Positions 36,265-47,800 of a stretch of 64,000 nucleotides of DNA are shown here, piece by piece. Both the position numbers and the translations under genes were made by a program. Numbering within the stretch: position 1 is the stretch's first letter; each line of letters starts with the position of its first letter. The notes under the pieces are model-generated. The model saw only the letters and a list, made by a program, of their open reading frames with translations. It ran no database searches and was not told the DNA's origin. The DNA is from Heterohyrax brucei. Lineage: Eukaryota > Chordata > Mammalia > Hyracoidea > Procaviidae. The stretch is taken from positions 145,685,701 through 145,749,700 of the forward strand of contig CM053140.1 in the NCBI GenBank assembly GCA_028571685.1, in the 5' to 3' direction.

Positions 36265-37175
36265 ATTTTATGTTGTTTTTCCGCTTTTCCATTGACCCTT
36301 GACTTTACCAAGCATGGTGTCCTTCTCCAGGGTCTGATCCCTCTAAATAACATGTGCGCTCTATGTAAGTGGAATTCTCACCATCCTTGCTTCTCAAGGA
36401 GCGTTCTCACTGCTGCTTCCATGGATGTTGACTGTGGATCAAAGAAAAATGGTATTCTTGACAACTTCAATCTTTTCTCTATTTATTATGATGTTGCTTA
36501 TTGGTCCAGTTGTGAGGATATTTTTGTTTTCTTTATGTTGAGGTACAATCAGTACTGAAGGCTGTAGTCGATCTTCATCAGTAAGTGCTTCAAATTCTCT
36601 TTCAGCAAGCAAAGTTGTGTCATCTCCACAGTGCAGGTTGTTAGTGAGTCTTCCTTCATTCCTGATACCCTGTTCTTCTTACAGCCCAGCTTCTTGGATT
36701 ATGTACTCAGCATACGGATTGAATAAGTATGGCAAAAGCATACAACCCTGATGCACAACTTTCCAGATTTTAAATCATGCAGTATCTCCTTGCTCTATTT
36801 GAATGACTGCCTCTTAATCTATGTAAGGTTCCTCTCGAGCACAATAAAGTGTTTTGGAATTCGCATCCTCCATAATGTTACACATAATTTGTTACATTCC
36901 ACACAGTTGAACGCCTTTGGATAGTCAATAAAACACAGGTAAACATCTCTCTGGTATTCTCTGCTTTCAGCTAGGATTTGTCTAACACCAGCAGTGATAT
37001 CCCTGGTTCCACGTCCTCTTTGGAATTCATCTTCAGGTTCTGATAGCTCCCTGTTGATGTACTGCTGCAATCCTTTTTGAATGATCTTCAGTGAAATTTT
37101 ACTTGCATGTGATATTAATGACACTATTCAATAACATCCACATTCAGTTTATACTTACCAACTAATATGGTAATA
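36265..37175 (-). mobile_element. RTE LINE fragment, antisense
   Basis: The minus strand encodes part of an RTE reverse transcriptase. The plus strand shows the downstream part in reverse: 'ctttaccaagcatggtgtcc' and 'ttctccagggtctgatccct' are the complement of the RTE 3' segment seen at 40733-40780. The segment from 36560 to 36810 reads as degraded RT in reverse. The extreme 3' end with the shared tail is missing, as is the 5' part. Exact edges are uncertain. Confidence 0.78.
36819..37124 (-). pseudogene. RTE reverse transcriptase fragment
   Basis: A 101-residue open stretch from the reverse transcriptase of an RTE-clade LINE. It reads NRELSEPEDEFQRGRGTRD, corresponding to the conserved 'QaGFrkgRgTrDqi' region, then VYLCFIDYPKAFNCVE, which is RT motif A. 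The first catalytic Asp (FID) is kept, but the second conserved Asp of KAFD has become Asn. The frame is open only locally, and the YxDD region should lie further toward 36600, where the sequence has decayed. RTE enzymes act like other target-primed LINEs and are thought to mobilise SINEs that share their 3' end. Confidence 0.85.
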
Positions 37176-37465
37176 CAAATCTTTTAAAGCTTTAAAACTT
37201 CCTGGTGCTGGTTCATTTGCTGCTTTGGGAGAACTAATAACCATTCTCTAAGTTTATTATTCTATGTCTTTTTCAGTGACTCAATCACTGTTATGTTTTT
37301 TTCATTTTGATAATTTTCATACAAATTCAACTGAATTTAAATTACTTAATTCTAACTTTGAATAGTTCACAAAACATGTTTGATGAGATTGGTAAGAATC
37401 TTGGGACTAATTATGAACTGTGACATTTCCTGGAAGACAGAGTATATGCATAGAAAAAAGAAAAT
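37176..37465. other. Unrecognised sequence
   Basis: AT-rich; possibly more of the RTE element but not recognisable. Confidence 0.3.
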
Positions 37466-37594
37466 ATGTTACTGTCAAGTCGACTCTGACTCATAGTGAC
37501 CATATAGCGCAGGGTAGAACTGTCCTCTCATGCTTCCAAGTAGCAGCTGGTGGATTTAGACTGCCAGTTAGCAGCTTGAACACTTAACCACTGG
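37466..37594 (-). repeat. AfroSINE, antisense
   Basis: 'ctgtcaagtcgactctgact', 'gtgaccatatagcgcagggt', 'agctggtggatttagactgc', 'gcagcttgaacacttaacca'. Confidence 0.88.
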
Positions 37595-38440
37595 AGAGTA
37601 TATATCATATCAATCTAAGAAAACCATGGCAAATTAACTGATGACAGTTTTTTCAGAGTAATTTGATTTTTTCACCATTTTAAATATCGGTGTTGAATAG
37701 CCTAATAAACTTTGAATAAAAGCTGAAAACTTTCCCCTACCTATATTCTTTATAAATTCACACCATATCCAGTCTATAGAATCTTAAACCTGTGTTAACT
37801 CAAAATCTAATCTCAGGAGGCCAAGAATAAAATTAATACGTCAGACTCATAGGAATGAACAGGAAATCTGGTATTCAATCTGAGACCCAAATTCTTACCC
37901 TAAGTCTCTAATAATCATTAGCTTTAAGTCCAAGAGCTATTGTTGAGACTCAGGAAGCTTCAACCTCCCGGGAATACTTTGACGTAAACTAAGACAGGTA
38001 AGAAGTAGCGGGAGATTGAACCAGGCTTTGTTCCAGCGTCCCCACACACTGCAAATGTTGTTTTATGAACTGCTTTCCATTCTTCCTTATGTATTAGTCC
38101 ATCTAATCAGATCTGACTCAACGGCACTTGGCTTGGCTTGGCTCATGGAGAAATGTGGAGAACAAAACTGACTTTACAATTGATCAAACCATGGGTGAAC
38201 TTAGGTGAATGGCCGTTTTAATGGGGAGGAAAGTCTCAAGAGAAAGTCCTAGTGAGGGGAGGGGCCAGCATGAAAAAGGGTATAGAAAGAAAGCGGAAGG
38301 GTAGTCACGGGAGCACAGGAAGGGAAAGGCGGGCGACCAAGGCAAGGATGAAAACGCCATAGGAGGCAGAAGGACAGATAATCATGTCTCACCAGTTTCT
38401 GAGAGCCACCTTAACTCTCTCTCATACACACACACACACT
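37595..38440. other. Mostly unrecognised sequence
   Basis: Includes a short AfroSINE or RTE tail fragment at 38100-38140 (GATCTGACTCAACGGCACTT with GGCTTGGCTTGG) and a CA microsatellite at 38404-38420. G-rich purine sequence lies at 38225-38350. No gene recognised. Confidence 0.4.
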
Positions 38441-38637
38441 AACCAAAACACAAACCCAGCGCAATGCCCTCAAAGTCAATTCCAACTCATAGGAAGCCTG
38501 CATGGGGTTTCCAAGGCTATAAACCTTGGCAGAAGCAGAGTGCCACCTCTTTCTCCTACAGAGTGACTGGCAGGTTCTAACTGCCAACATTTGGGTTAGC
38601 AGCCAACTGCTTTAACCACCGCACCACTGGGACTCTT
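38441..38637 (-). repeat. AfroSINE long variant, antisense
   Basis: 'aagtcaattccaactcatag', 'ggggtttccaaggctataaa', 'ggcagaagcagagtgccacc', 'gttagcagccaactgcttta'. Confidence 0.9.
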
Positions 38638-39380
38638 CAAACACACCACACATTCTAAAAAGGACTAAAGCATTTTTTTAAAAAATCCACACTGAGATGC
38701 TTAGGCTAAGCAGAGTAGCAAGAGAACAATGCTTGCCCAGTAAGGTGGGGAGGGCTTGCTAGAGATGAGGGAACAGGACAAAGGGGGGACAAAGGGGATG
38801 AACACAGAAGGGCTAGTTGGAAAGGCACCAGGAGGCCTGTCAGCATCTTCTTATCTAGCATCTACCTTCCTGACAGGTTGGAATTTTCCCAGACTGCAGT
38901 GTTTTTGCTTTAGTGATTACCCACCGTTGCTGTATGAGGGAAAGCTATTCCACAGGTAACGATGTCTGACAGGATACTGTTCCTCTGCCTTCTTGGGGAC
39001 TAAATTACAGGGCAAACTTCCTTAAGAGAGTCTAGCAATCTTACTGAGACAGACACAAGTACTGTTCTTTTAGACAAAACTACCAAGAATGTATTAGTAG
39101 TAATAGTAGCATTGCTACCTTTTGTAACATAAAAGCGAGAATTGAAATCTTCCTAACTTAAATGATATTTTTTTGTTTCAGCTCCTGCACATGAAGAAAA
39201 AAAAAAAATCACACCTAAATTATGTTTGGTAAAAACTCAAAAACTAATGTAGATGTTAATGCATTTTGGGGGGAAAACTTTCTTAGGGCTCACCCCAAAA
39301 ACTGAATGCATTTGTTTGTCTTCTGTGAGACAATCATTAGTGAGGTAGTATCATCATTTGTGTTGTTCGAGCACAGTATA
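38638..39380. other. Unrecognised sequence
   Basis: No gene or repeat recognised; the frame at 38756-38959 is short and low in complexity. Confidence 0.4.
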
Positions 39381-39533
39381 CCTACTGCCATCGAGCTGAT
39401 TCCAACTTATAGTGATCCTATAGGACAGTGTGCAACTGCCCTATAGAATTTGCAAGGAGCACCTGACAGATTCCAACTGCGTACCTATTGGTTAGCAGAC
39501 ATAGTACTTAACCACTATACCACCAGAGCGTCC
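39381..39533 (-). repeat. AfroSINE, antisense
   Basis: 'gccatcgagctgattccaac', 'gatcctataggacagtgtgc', 'acctgacagattccaactgc', 'taaccactataccaccagag'. Confidence 0.9.
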
Positions 39534-40360
39534 ACCCAAAAATCATAGGCTCTAATAAAGGATTTGAGAAGATTCATTGATCAGGTGGTTCAATGAAAAC
39601 AAGCCTGTGTGTGTATACAGAGAATGAAAGAGAAATAAAAGAAGGATGTCAAAATGTTGCCAATTATTGAACCAAGGTGGAAAATAAATGGATGTTCATT
39701 ATTTTTTCACATTGCTGTTTTAAAGTATTAAGAAAAAAACTGTGCAAGCTTATTATGAGCATCCCTAGTCAAATTATTCATTATACTATTTGAGTGTTTT
39801 GTGAACTTTTTCACCAACTACGTGATGGATACTACTCCATATCAGTAAATTTATATTCATGTTATTGGCTATAATAGTGGTCCATTGCATGAATTTTCTT
39901 TAACTTTTTAAAAAGTAATCTTCAATTATAGATATGCGGGTTGTTTCCATTATGAGTTACATTCTATACGGAGCAGCAAGCAACTTACACATATATATTT
40001 GCTTGTGTGTGATTACTTCCTTATATAAACCCTAACAGTAGAAATATAGTATCAAAGTGTGTATATATTTTGAAACAATGGTTGCGTGATCATCCTTCAT
40101 ACAATTTGCACCACTTATATATTCTTTCTCACAGTATATGAGAAGTCCAATTCTCCCCCTCACCCATGGTCTTACTGAACTTTGTTTACTACCAATATTA
40201 AAAAATACGTTCCATGGTTAAGATAGTAAGCATTTCAATGTGCATTTACGTCATCATTGGCGAGTTTGCCCTTCATGTATTTATTGGCCTTTTGTATTTT
40301 TTCTATTGCTTTTTTATGGAGTATTCACTAGTTCCTTGTTGATTTTATATACCTCGTTGT

Positions 40361-40536
40361 CAAGTCAACTGCTGTCAAGTCAGTTCCAGCTCATAGCAGA
40401 CCCATAGGGTGTCCAAAGCTGTAAATCTCTCCAGAAGCAGACTGTCACTGCTTTCTCTCACCAAGCCACTGGTAGCTTTGAACTACCAACCTACAGATTA
40501 GCAGTTGATCACTTTAACCACTGTATCAGCAGCTCT
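40361..40536 (-). repeat. AfroSINE long variant, antisense, inside old L1
   Basis: 'gctgtcaagtcagttccagc', 'cagaagcagactgtcactgc', 'tttgaactaccaacctacag', 'actttaaccactgtatcagc'. Confidence 0.85.
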
Positions 40537-40732
40537 AAATTATAAGGTTATCATCATTTTATGAAGTTACCATTTTACCCCATTCCATGACACACTTACT
40601 TAGGTTAAAGCTCCCTTCAGAAGGGACAACAAGCTGCTCTGTGTGCCCAAAATGCAATAGTAATCGATAACAAATATACATTAGAGGGAAAACAGGCTAA
40701 ACATATTTAAGCCAGGGAAAACATTTTTAAAG

Positions 40733-40925
40733 ACCCGTCCCTGGAAAAGGATATCACACTTGGTAAAGGGTCAGAGAAAAAGAAAAATATCCTTGAGAAA
40801 AAGAATTGCTACAGAGGCTGTAACAATGAGCTAGAGCATAACCACAGTGGAGGATGGCGGGGGACCCACGAGCGTTTCCTTCTGGTGTGCATGGAACCGG
40901 CTTGATGGCACCTAACAACTGAAAA
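40733..40925 (+). mobile_element. RTE LINE 3' end inside old L1
   Basis: 'cgtccctggaaaaggatatc', 'acacttggtaaagggtcaga', 'gctacagaggctgtaacaat', 'gagctagagcataaccacag' and the tail 'ggaaccggcttgatggcacc' with TAACAACTG. A 3' terminal RTE copy, 5'-truncated. Confidence 0.85.
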
Positions 40926-41260
40926 ACATACTCCATTTATCATACCTTGAATATAATAAAGTCATGCGCTTTTTGTCTTTCATCTATGTCTAAAAGAGAA
41001 TTTTTTCATTTTCATGTAAGCAATCTATGAATTTTTCTTTGGGTGTTGATTTTAGATATCACATTTAGAAAATTCTTCCCTACCACTAGATAATGAAAAT
41101 CTTGCTTAAATTTTCTTCCACTCCTGTTTTGCCCGGCTTTCCACGTTTAAATCATAATCTAGTTAGAATTTAACATGACATAACTAGCCAGACATTTCAC
41201 TTTGTTCTGGTTTGGCCCATAGCTGGTAAAATCAGCATTGACGAACACTGTCAGGTTGTC

Positions 41261-41770
41261 AACACTCTATCCTAATTGAATTTACATAAGTCTTGCTTCT
41301 AAACTGTCCACCAATATGGCCATTTGAATTTAAATTGTATTACTGATACAAATATTCGTGCAATGATATTTCAGAGTGATCATGCAAGTTCCGGAAGTTC
41401 TGTAAAAATCATTTCCAAACCACCCCAATCCCCCTAACATACCAGCTTTCCTGCCACCCCACTGGCAGGAAATGGACTAAGCTTCTGTGCTGGTTTAAGG
41501 AGTTAAAGTACAAGATCACACTTTCAACAGTCTGACAGTCTGTCAGTCTCCTGCTCACAGAAAGTGACTTCTGTGCCCCCGTCACATCCCTTGCTCTATA
41601 CGTGTAACCGGTCATAGGGTAACTTCCCAGGTGTCCCGTGACCACACACTGACATTAGAAAGGCAGGGAAACCTGAAGCCAGTGGCAGAAAAAAGAAATC
41701 TGTTACACTGTATTACAAGGAACTGGTCTTCTTTGCTCCTGCACATTTATCCATTAAGTTTTCCCCATCA
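41261..41770. other. Unrecognised sequence
   Basis: No gene recognised. The minus-strand frame 41409-41645 has no known domain. Confidence 0.35.
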
Positions 41771-41932
41771 AGGAGCCCTGATGGTTCAGGGGTTAAGAGC
41801 TTGGCTGCTAACAAAAAGGCTGGCTCCCTTGAAACACTATGGGACAGCCTACTCTGTCCTATAAGGCTGCTACGAGTTGTAATCAACTTGACAGCAACAG
41901 AGTTGGTTTGGTTTGGTTTGGTTCCTCATCAC
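41771..41932 (+). repeat. AfroSINE with internal deletion
   Basis: 'aaggagccctgatggttcag', 'gagcttggctgctaacaaaa' jump directly to 'cttgaaacactatgggacag', so the box-B segment is deleted. It ends with a GGTTT-repeat tail. Confidence 0.9.
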
Positions 41933-43834
41933 TAAGTGATTAACTGTAAGAAGGGATCTCTGTGTATTTGGTCAGAACGTGGGTGAGGACAGGCATATTC
42001 CTATCTTTAGAGTAAAATTTTTTTTGCCTTAGAATGATTAATGGAAGTATTAAGAAGACTGAATTTCCAGGAATCAGGCAGAACCGTCTTAACGTGTCTG
42101 CTATCTCCACATCACCACGGCTCCATTTTATCTCTCACCAGAGAGCCAATAATTTCAGTATTACATATCAGTGAACTCCTTTTCTTTTAAGCCAGCTACT
42201 TCTGGGCATAAGGTTAAAATCCCTCTATGAGCATTAATTACAATTTTATTTCACAGCAGGCCCTAACCTGTCACTCTAGCGACACCATTCTCTACCTGCC
42301 CCACCAATTCCTCCAGGGAATCAGCCATCATTTGTATGCTTGCTAGCTTTTTGTTGTGTCTTTTTCAAGACACTGGAATACACATGATGTCATCTGGTTA
42401 AACAGGTTATTTTTTCCCAAATCCAGAAAAGCCAGGCCATCCCTTTCCATGGAACAGCCACTGTGAGCTGTGGTCATTCACAGTTCTTTTCCTGGACTTG
42501 AAACTTACCTAACTGAATCAGAAGGCACAGAAATGTTGCCTCTTTCTGCTCACATGTTCATAGATGAAACTTAAGTGTTTCACTTCCACAGCCTAGTTGT
42601 GTTTATGGCATTCACCATGTGAACTTGAATCCACCAAGAATAGCACAGTTAGCATAAAACCCAATATCTCATGATATGTTTTTGGAAGTGTAACCTGCAA
42701 GTCAGTCCACTACCTTGCTGTGCACCTGAACTATTTTTCTCTTTGGTCTCGTCAGTGCAGATCACACTGAAAATTGGCAGCACTACAGAAGAGAGCTGGG
42801 AGGTACCATGGCTTTTCAAAACCTATGATTTAGTCATGTAGAATCCACCCAGTCTCAGATAGCGAGCTTGCAAGCTTTGGCATGTCTCCCTGTGCTGGTC
42901 GGCTACCCACCACACACTGTGTTTTGAAAGCACTTCCTCCAACTGCCGCTGAATTGTCAGGGTGGACCTCATGTGAATCAGTTTTTCCATTCTCTCAGTC
43001 TTGCTTAAACAGTGTTCTGTCGGTCAGCCTTCTATCCGAGATCAACCTTGCCCTTGGCCTGCTGAGAAATTTGGAAGCTGCTGGGAAAAGGTAACCCTGT
43101 TAATGGTGCATACCATGTAACCCGGCATCGGAGCCTGGCCCACCTCACCAGCCACAGCTCATTGGCTTTGGGCCATCAGTAGGCAGACCAAAATAGAAAG
43201 CATGTGACAATTTGGTGTGTCTAAACCAGTTGGTTTCACTGAATCTGCACTGAGCTTCTTACATACCCTGTTCACACATGATAGACAGCCTCATGAAACT
43301 CAGGAATAATTTCTCCAGACCCAGCCTAGGGCTGTCGGTGGCTTCTCACAAACTGTCCTTTACATTCATTCTAATGGTGAAATTTTGTTTCATCATCTTC
43401 CAAATAGAAAGTGAAATCAAGTGTTTATTGAGTGCCAGCTCTTTGTTTAGCACCATCTAAAATACTCAGGATGAGACGGAGGTGGTATAAGGCATGATCA
43501 TTGTTTTAAAGGTACTTAAAATTTTATGACAGTGACAAGACACACTGAGAGTCATGTGAAAAAAAATAAATTGAGGTAATTAAGTCATATGGCACAGTTC
43601 TCAGTAATACAGATGACAGCAATTCAAGAATGAAAAATTACGACTGAGCTGAACATACTAGGAAATATTTTATAAAGAAGATTGAACTTACTGAGTGAAC
43701 TGATAAAACTGACAGTATTTCTAAGTAGTGAAAGTTAGGAAGATGGAAAGCTGCATCAGAATGAAGGGCTTTATATTGTCAAAGGACAACTGAACAGGAA
43801 TTGTCTTTTGAAAAATCATGCAATATAGTAGTCA
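41933..43834. other. Unrecognised, probably unique sequence
   Basis: About 1.9 kb without recognised gene or repeat. Somewhat GC-richer patches occur at 42860-43170. Open frames at 42882 and 43278 are short and featureless. Confidence 0.45.
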
Positions 43835-44045
43835 TCGTTACCATTTAATGAGTACCTACTATGTGCCAAGTACACAGCAGTCATATGTGACATACAGTAT
43901 AGATTTAATCTAACAGTAAACCCAGATATTATTACTAGCCTCATTAAAAAGATAGCAGAACTATAGCCTTAAATGGCTAAGTGATTGCTCAAGGTCATAG
44001 AAAACAGTAATGCTGTGACATAAACACGTGTATATTAGACTCGAG
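43835..44045 (-). repeat. MIR, antisense
   Basis: 'accatttaatgagtacctac', 'tatgtgccaagtacacagca', 'cccagatattattactagcc' and 'gattgctcaaggtcatagaa' match the antisense MIR (TTGAGCACTTACTATGTGCC ... GCCCAAGGTCACA). Confidence 0.75.
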
Positions 44046-44355
44046 AGCCAAGACGTTCACCAGTTTCACCAACATCTCGTGCCGTGTCAATACTACCCAC
44101 AAAAAAAGACAACCCTTGAGCACAAATCAGTCAAAAAATTTCCATTCAGAATTCATGTTGTTCAAAGTATTTAAAGCTTTCATCCTGAATGATGGTAGTT
44201 CAGAGAACCATGATAGCAAAACCTGCCTGAAAAGAGCACCAGACTTATTTGGTCATGCATCTTTCTTACTAAAAAGATCACCATATTCCATTGGCAAAAA
44301 ACGTCGTTTCTAGGGCCTATCAGCTTATGGTCCTTCTAGGACACTTCCAAGCTTC
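44046..44355. other. Unrecognised sequence
   Basis: No gene or repeat recognised; a 65-residue frame at 44116 has no known domain. Confidence 0.4.
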
Positions 44356-44370
44356 TATATATAGCTCAGA

Positions 44371-44522
44371 AACCCTGGTGGCATAGTGGGTTAAGTGCTA
44401 CATCTGCTAACCAAACTGTTGGAAGTTCAAGTCCACCAGGCTCTCCTTGGAAACTCTGTGGGGCAGTTCTACTCTGACCTTTTGGGTTGCTATGAGTCAG
44501 GCACAACTACACGGCAGTAGGT
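44371..44522 (+). repeat. AfroSINE with perfect 15-bp duplication
   Basis: Full copy with 'aaccctggtggcatagtggg', 'gttcaagtccaccaggctct' and 'gttgctatgagtcaggcaca'. Flanked by TATATATAGCTCAGA at 44356-44370 and 44523-44537. It is among the best-defined SINE insertions here. Confidence 0.95.
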
Positions 44523-44869
44523 TATATATAGCTCAGAGTAATCCTAGGATTTAAAGCCTAACCCCTAGTCAATTAGCAATCAAAAATTTCTTTGAGTTGT
44601 ATAAAAATAACTCTTGTTTAAATCACCACTAGATCTTACAGATTCCCTGGTCTGGAGTAGAATATATCCAGATATTTCAGGCCCACACACTTCTGTCTAG
44701 ACCCAATCTAGATCTCTCCAATTACTCCACTATGAGACAGAGTCCTTGATCAACACGCTACCTAGGCCAACTTTACCATAAACCTCAACAGAACCCAACA
44801 TGAATCCATATGGAAAATTCATGGAAATATCTGGACAAGTGATAGCAGTTTTCTACCTATTAAGGCAAT

Positions 44870-45024
44870 GGGAAACCCTGGTGGGGTCGTGGGTAAATGC
44901 TATGGCTGTTAACCAAACAGCTAGCAGTTCAAATCTACCAGGCACTGCTTGGAAACTACAGGATAGTTCTATTTCATCCTAGGGGGTTGCTCTGAGTTGC
45001 AACAGATTGATGGCACTGAGCTCC
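44870..45024 (+). repeat. AfroSINE with 10-bp duplication
   Basis: 'gggaaaccctggtggggtcg', 'gctagcagttcaaatctacc', 'gttgctctgagttgcaacag'. Flanked by TTAAGGCAAT at 44860-44869 and 45025-45034. Confidence 0.93.
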
Positions 45025-45034
45025 TTAAGGCAAT

Positions 45035-46539
45035 ATAAACACTGGGGCATTAAAAAGGCCTTTTCACTCAATTACACGTATCTATATCACAAATAGGGCC
45101 CAAGCCAAGTACTGGGGTATCTCCTGTTTATCTTAGCCTAGAAAATAAGTTATAGGAGGAAATGTATTTAAGTCCATAGATGTAAATAAGAGTGCATTAA
45201 AGCTGTATTTCTCATATGTTACACAGTCTCAGCATCTTGCTCTCCTGATGTTAAGTATTTATATTAAGTTTCAGAATGTGGAGATGACAGACAAGGTGAG
45301 GAAATGTGCATAAATGATCCTGTTAACTTTTTAATTAACTCCTCAAATATTTATTAGGAGCTTCTATTTGCCCACCTCTGTCTAAATCCTGTTAGAGGGG
45401 GACAAGGAGGACAAACAAGATATGGATTCTGCTTCCAAAGAGTTTATAATCTAGTAAACAAGAGGTTCAAAATACAGATAAATCTAATGAAAAGTAGAAG
45501 ATTTAAAAATAACTATGATACGGGTTAAAATGGGATAAGAGTTTAGAACAAAACCTATTGTTGCTGACATGTTACTGGGTTCAAGGAATACTGTCTTGAA
45601 AAAGTACCATGGAAATGCATTAATATTTTATTCATTCAACAAATATTTATGTGTTGTTTTACTTAAGATCTTTTTATATCCACATATAATGCTATTTTAT
45701 ACAAATATTATCATGTAGCCAAAGCTGAAACTGTGATTTGGAAATCAGAACCTTTATTTTGAAAAACCAAATAAACAGAAGGTGAAGTTATATTCAATCT
45801 ATTCAACAGCTCTCTGAAAAAAGGCCATCAAAGCAGTGCACCTCTTCCTCCATGACAGCCTAGGTAAAGAGAAGAACTCTCTATCCTCCTAAAATACCTA
45901 CTGTCTGGGACTCGGGGCCCCATAAAGTTAAGGAATGTAGACTCACAAGGAGAGGAAGCATTTCTTGGCCATAGACTAGCCTACAATAACAGTGCTACTC
46001 ATCAGCAGTGAGTTCTGGAAAAGGTCACAAAAGCCACACCTCAGTGCACAAAGCTCATCTAATACTCTAGTGGAACAATATGCTCCCAGACCTTCAGAGA
46101 ATGACTTGCTTAACAAAACACACAACACTGGGAGGCTGTTAGAGCTTTTTCCGTAACAGTGAGAGAAGAGGAACAGAGTAGCTTCTGTTCCAAGGCCAAG
46201 TTACTTTGTCAGAGGACATGCTTGCCTTTGTTTTCTTACCATTTCAATCTTCTTCAGGATGAACCCCTTTGATCCCTTCCAGCACACACCAGCTAGATGC
46301 TACCTCCCAAACATTCCCCCGAGTGCTCGTGTCTCCTCATAGTCATGGAGCAAGTCACTATTAATCAGACTTCAGCCCAGGGACAGAGAAGCATGTGTCT
46401 TAATCCTTTTCCTGTGGGAGTAGAACTGTTATTTTCACAGAAGAATGGAACTCCCAACATCTCAAAACCAAACCACAGTCTTACATTTCCTCTAAAAATG
46501 AGTAGAATGCTCAAGACGAGGCAAAATTAGTTGGCCCCC
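45035..46539. other. Mostly unrecognised sequence with L2 remnant
   Basis: An antisense L2 end is visible at about 45335-45480 ('caaatatttattaggagctt', 'aaagagtttataatctagta'), and 'ttcattcaacaaatatttat' at 45633 may be another. The rest, including the frame at 46297-46530, is unrecognised. Confidence 0.45.
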
Positions 46540-46765
46540 TAATGCAGAACATTGTCTTGACTTGCTTGCTTTGGCCAAATCATCAGGAGGGGGACATGGC
46601 TTTAGGTGAAGCAGAAGGCCAGGGAGGGCACGGGGTGAGAACCTTGGGGAGAAACTGGCACAACACTCACAACAATGGATTTGAACGCATCATAATCATG
46701 AGCATAACACTAAATTAAACAGGATATCATTCTGTGGTACATATAAGGTTGCCCTAGTGGCAGCT
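46540..46765 (+). mobile_element. Decayed RTE LINE 3' fragment
   Basis: 'tttggccaaatcatcaggag', 'gagggcacggggtgagaacc', 'aacaatggatttgaacgcat' and 'attctgtggtacatataagg' follow the order of the RTE 3' region at 61060-61265 with many changes. Confidence 0.55.
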
Positions 46766-47062
46766 ACCAATCTAATGCAAACAATTAATTGTCCTTTAGC
46801 CCAGCTGGAGAGAACTACCTGGAAACTAAAGAGCTTTTCACACAATCTCAGCCTTTCCTGTCTTTTCCCTCAAAGTAATAGCTTGACATAGTTGGTTGTC
46901 CTTTCAACACTGGGACAAGTAAAGATGGCATTTATTAAATGAGATTATTCACGAAAATGACATTGTATCTTAGAAGTAGCTCTGCCAGAAGGGTTAGAAG
47001 AAGAAAAGGTTACAGACAAAATTAAGTGCTGAGGTCCACTACTGTTCATATGCTTCTGGTTC
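46766..47062. other. Unrecognised sequence
   Basis: Nothing recognised. Confidence 0.35.
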
Positions 47063-47205
47063 TCTCCCTGGTAGAAGAGTGGTTAATCGCTATATCTGCT
47101 AACAAAACAGTTGGCAGTTGGAATCCACCAGGCACTCTTTGACAATTCTGCGGGGCAGTTCTATTCTGACTTATAGGGTCGCTATGAGTCAGAATCGACC
47201 CCTAC
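47063..47205 (+). repeat. AfroSINE, sense
   Basis: 'ctccctggtagaagagtggt', 'ggcagttggaatccaccagg', 'cgctatgagtcagaatcgac'. Confidence 0.9.
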
Positions 47206-47283
47206 AAAAGCATCTTTTGTCTTTTGATGCTCTCCACAGCATTCTTCCAAGTCATGTATACTCTAAAGCAACTAACATTAAAG

Positions 47284-47452
47284 TGGACGGAGAGGAGGGG
47301 AAAGGAGGCTGTTGGGAGGATGAGACATGTATGGAGCAGAGAGGAATAGTGTGCTGTCACCGGGCAGGGAGAGCAGTGGGAGCTGCATAGAGGTGGGCAT
47401 GTAAATTTATACAGGAATGTACATTTTCACTCAGTCATAAAAAAAAAAAAAA
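47284..47452 (+). mobile_element. Young, very short L1 3' tail
   Basis: About 170 bases match the end of the L1-B 3' UTR almost without change ('gaggctgttgggaggatgag', 'gtgtgctgtcaccgggcagg', 'gtacattttcactcagtcat') and end in poly(A). I could not find a clear duplication. A second A run follows at 47460-47471. Confidence 0.9.
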
Positions 47453-47637
47453 CTTCCTTCAAAAAAAAAAATTTCATCCTGACAATCCTGTTAATCTGAA
47501 AGCATACACTCTCAAAAGACGTATTAAATGAGAAAATTAGCTTAAACTTTTTTACATATTTAAAGAATCAAGCACTGGTTTTACATGACCATAAGTATGA
47601 TATAGTCAGAAGAGGAAGAGATAGTCATAGACAAGAG
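47453..47637. other. Unrecognised sequence
   Basis: A-rich stretch and unrecognised DNA after the L1 tail. Confidence 0.35.
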
Positions 47638-47800
47638 CAGTGGTTCTTAATTTCCGGTTATTTTGTCCCTCCCCCTCCCCCAGGAGCTATTTAGCAACTG
47701 TGTCCTCATGATTTGGAGGGAGGGGGTGTCTAGAGGGTGGAAGCCGGGGATGATACTACATATCCAGTTATGCATAAACAGCCACCTTTCCCCTAATAAA
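47638..47800 (+). repeat. MER5-like hAT remnant
   Basis: 'cagtggttcttaatttccgg', 'ccccaggagctatttagcaa' and 'tgtcctcatgatttggaggg' keep the order of a MER5-type element but with strong decay. Confidence 0.45.

Larger units (their letters stand above)
39780..41260 (-). mobile_element. Old L1 3' part, antisense, interrupted twice
   Basis: The plus strand is T-rich and reads as the complement of late ORF2 of an old L1. 'gatatgcgggttgtttccat', 'gtatatgagaagtccaattc', 'tttatggagtattcactagt', 'ttgggtgttgattttagata' with 'tcacatttagaaaattcttcc' and 'ttaaatcataatctagttag' correspond, in reverse, to the TWNQP, LVHCWW, RHF and NWIKDLN-region codons. It is interrupted by an AfroSINE (40361-40536) and an RTE tail (40733-40925). 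No frame survives. Confidence 0.7.

Noticed and set aside
43075..43100. Possible splice donor (AAAGGTAACC) after an open frame at 42882-43094
   Set aside because: The donor-like motif is common, no acceptor with a matching frame or recognisable domain was found, and the peptide is of low information.
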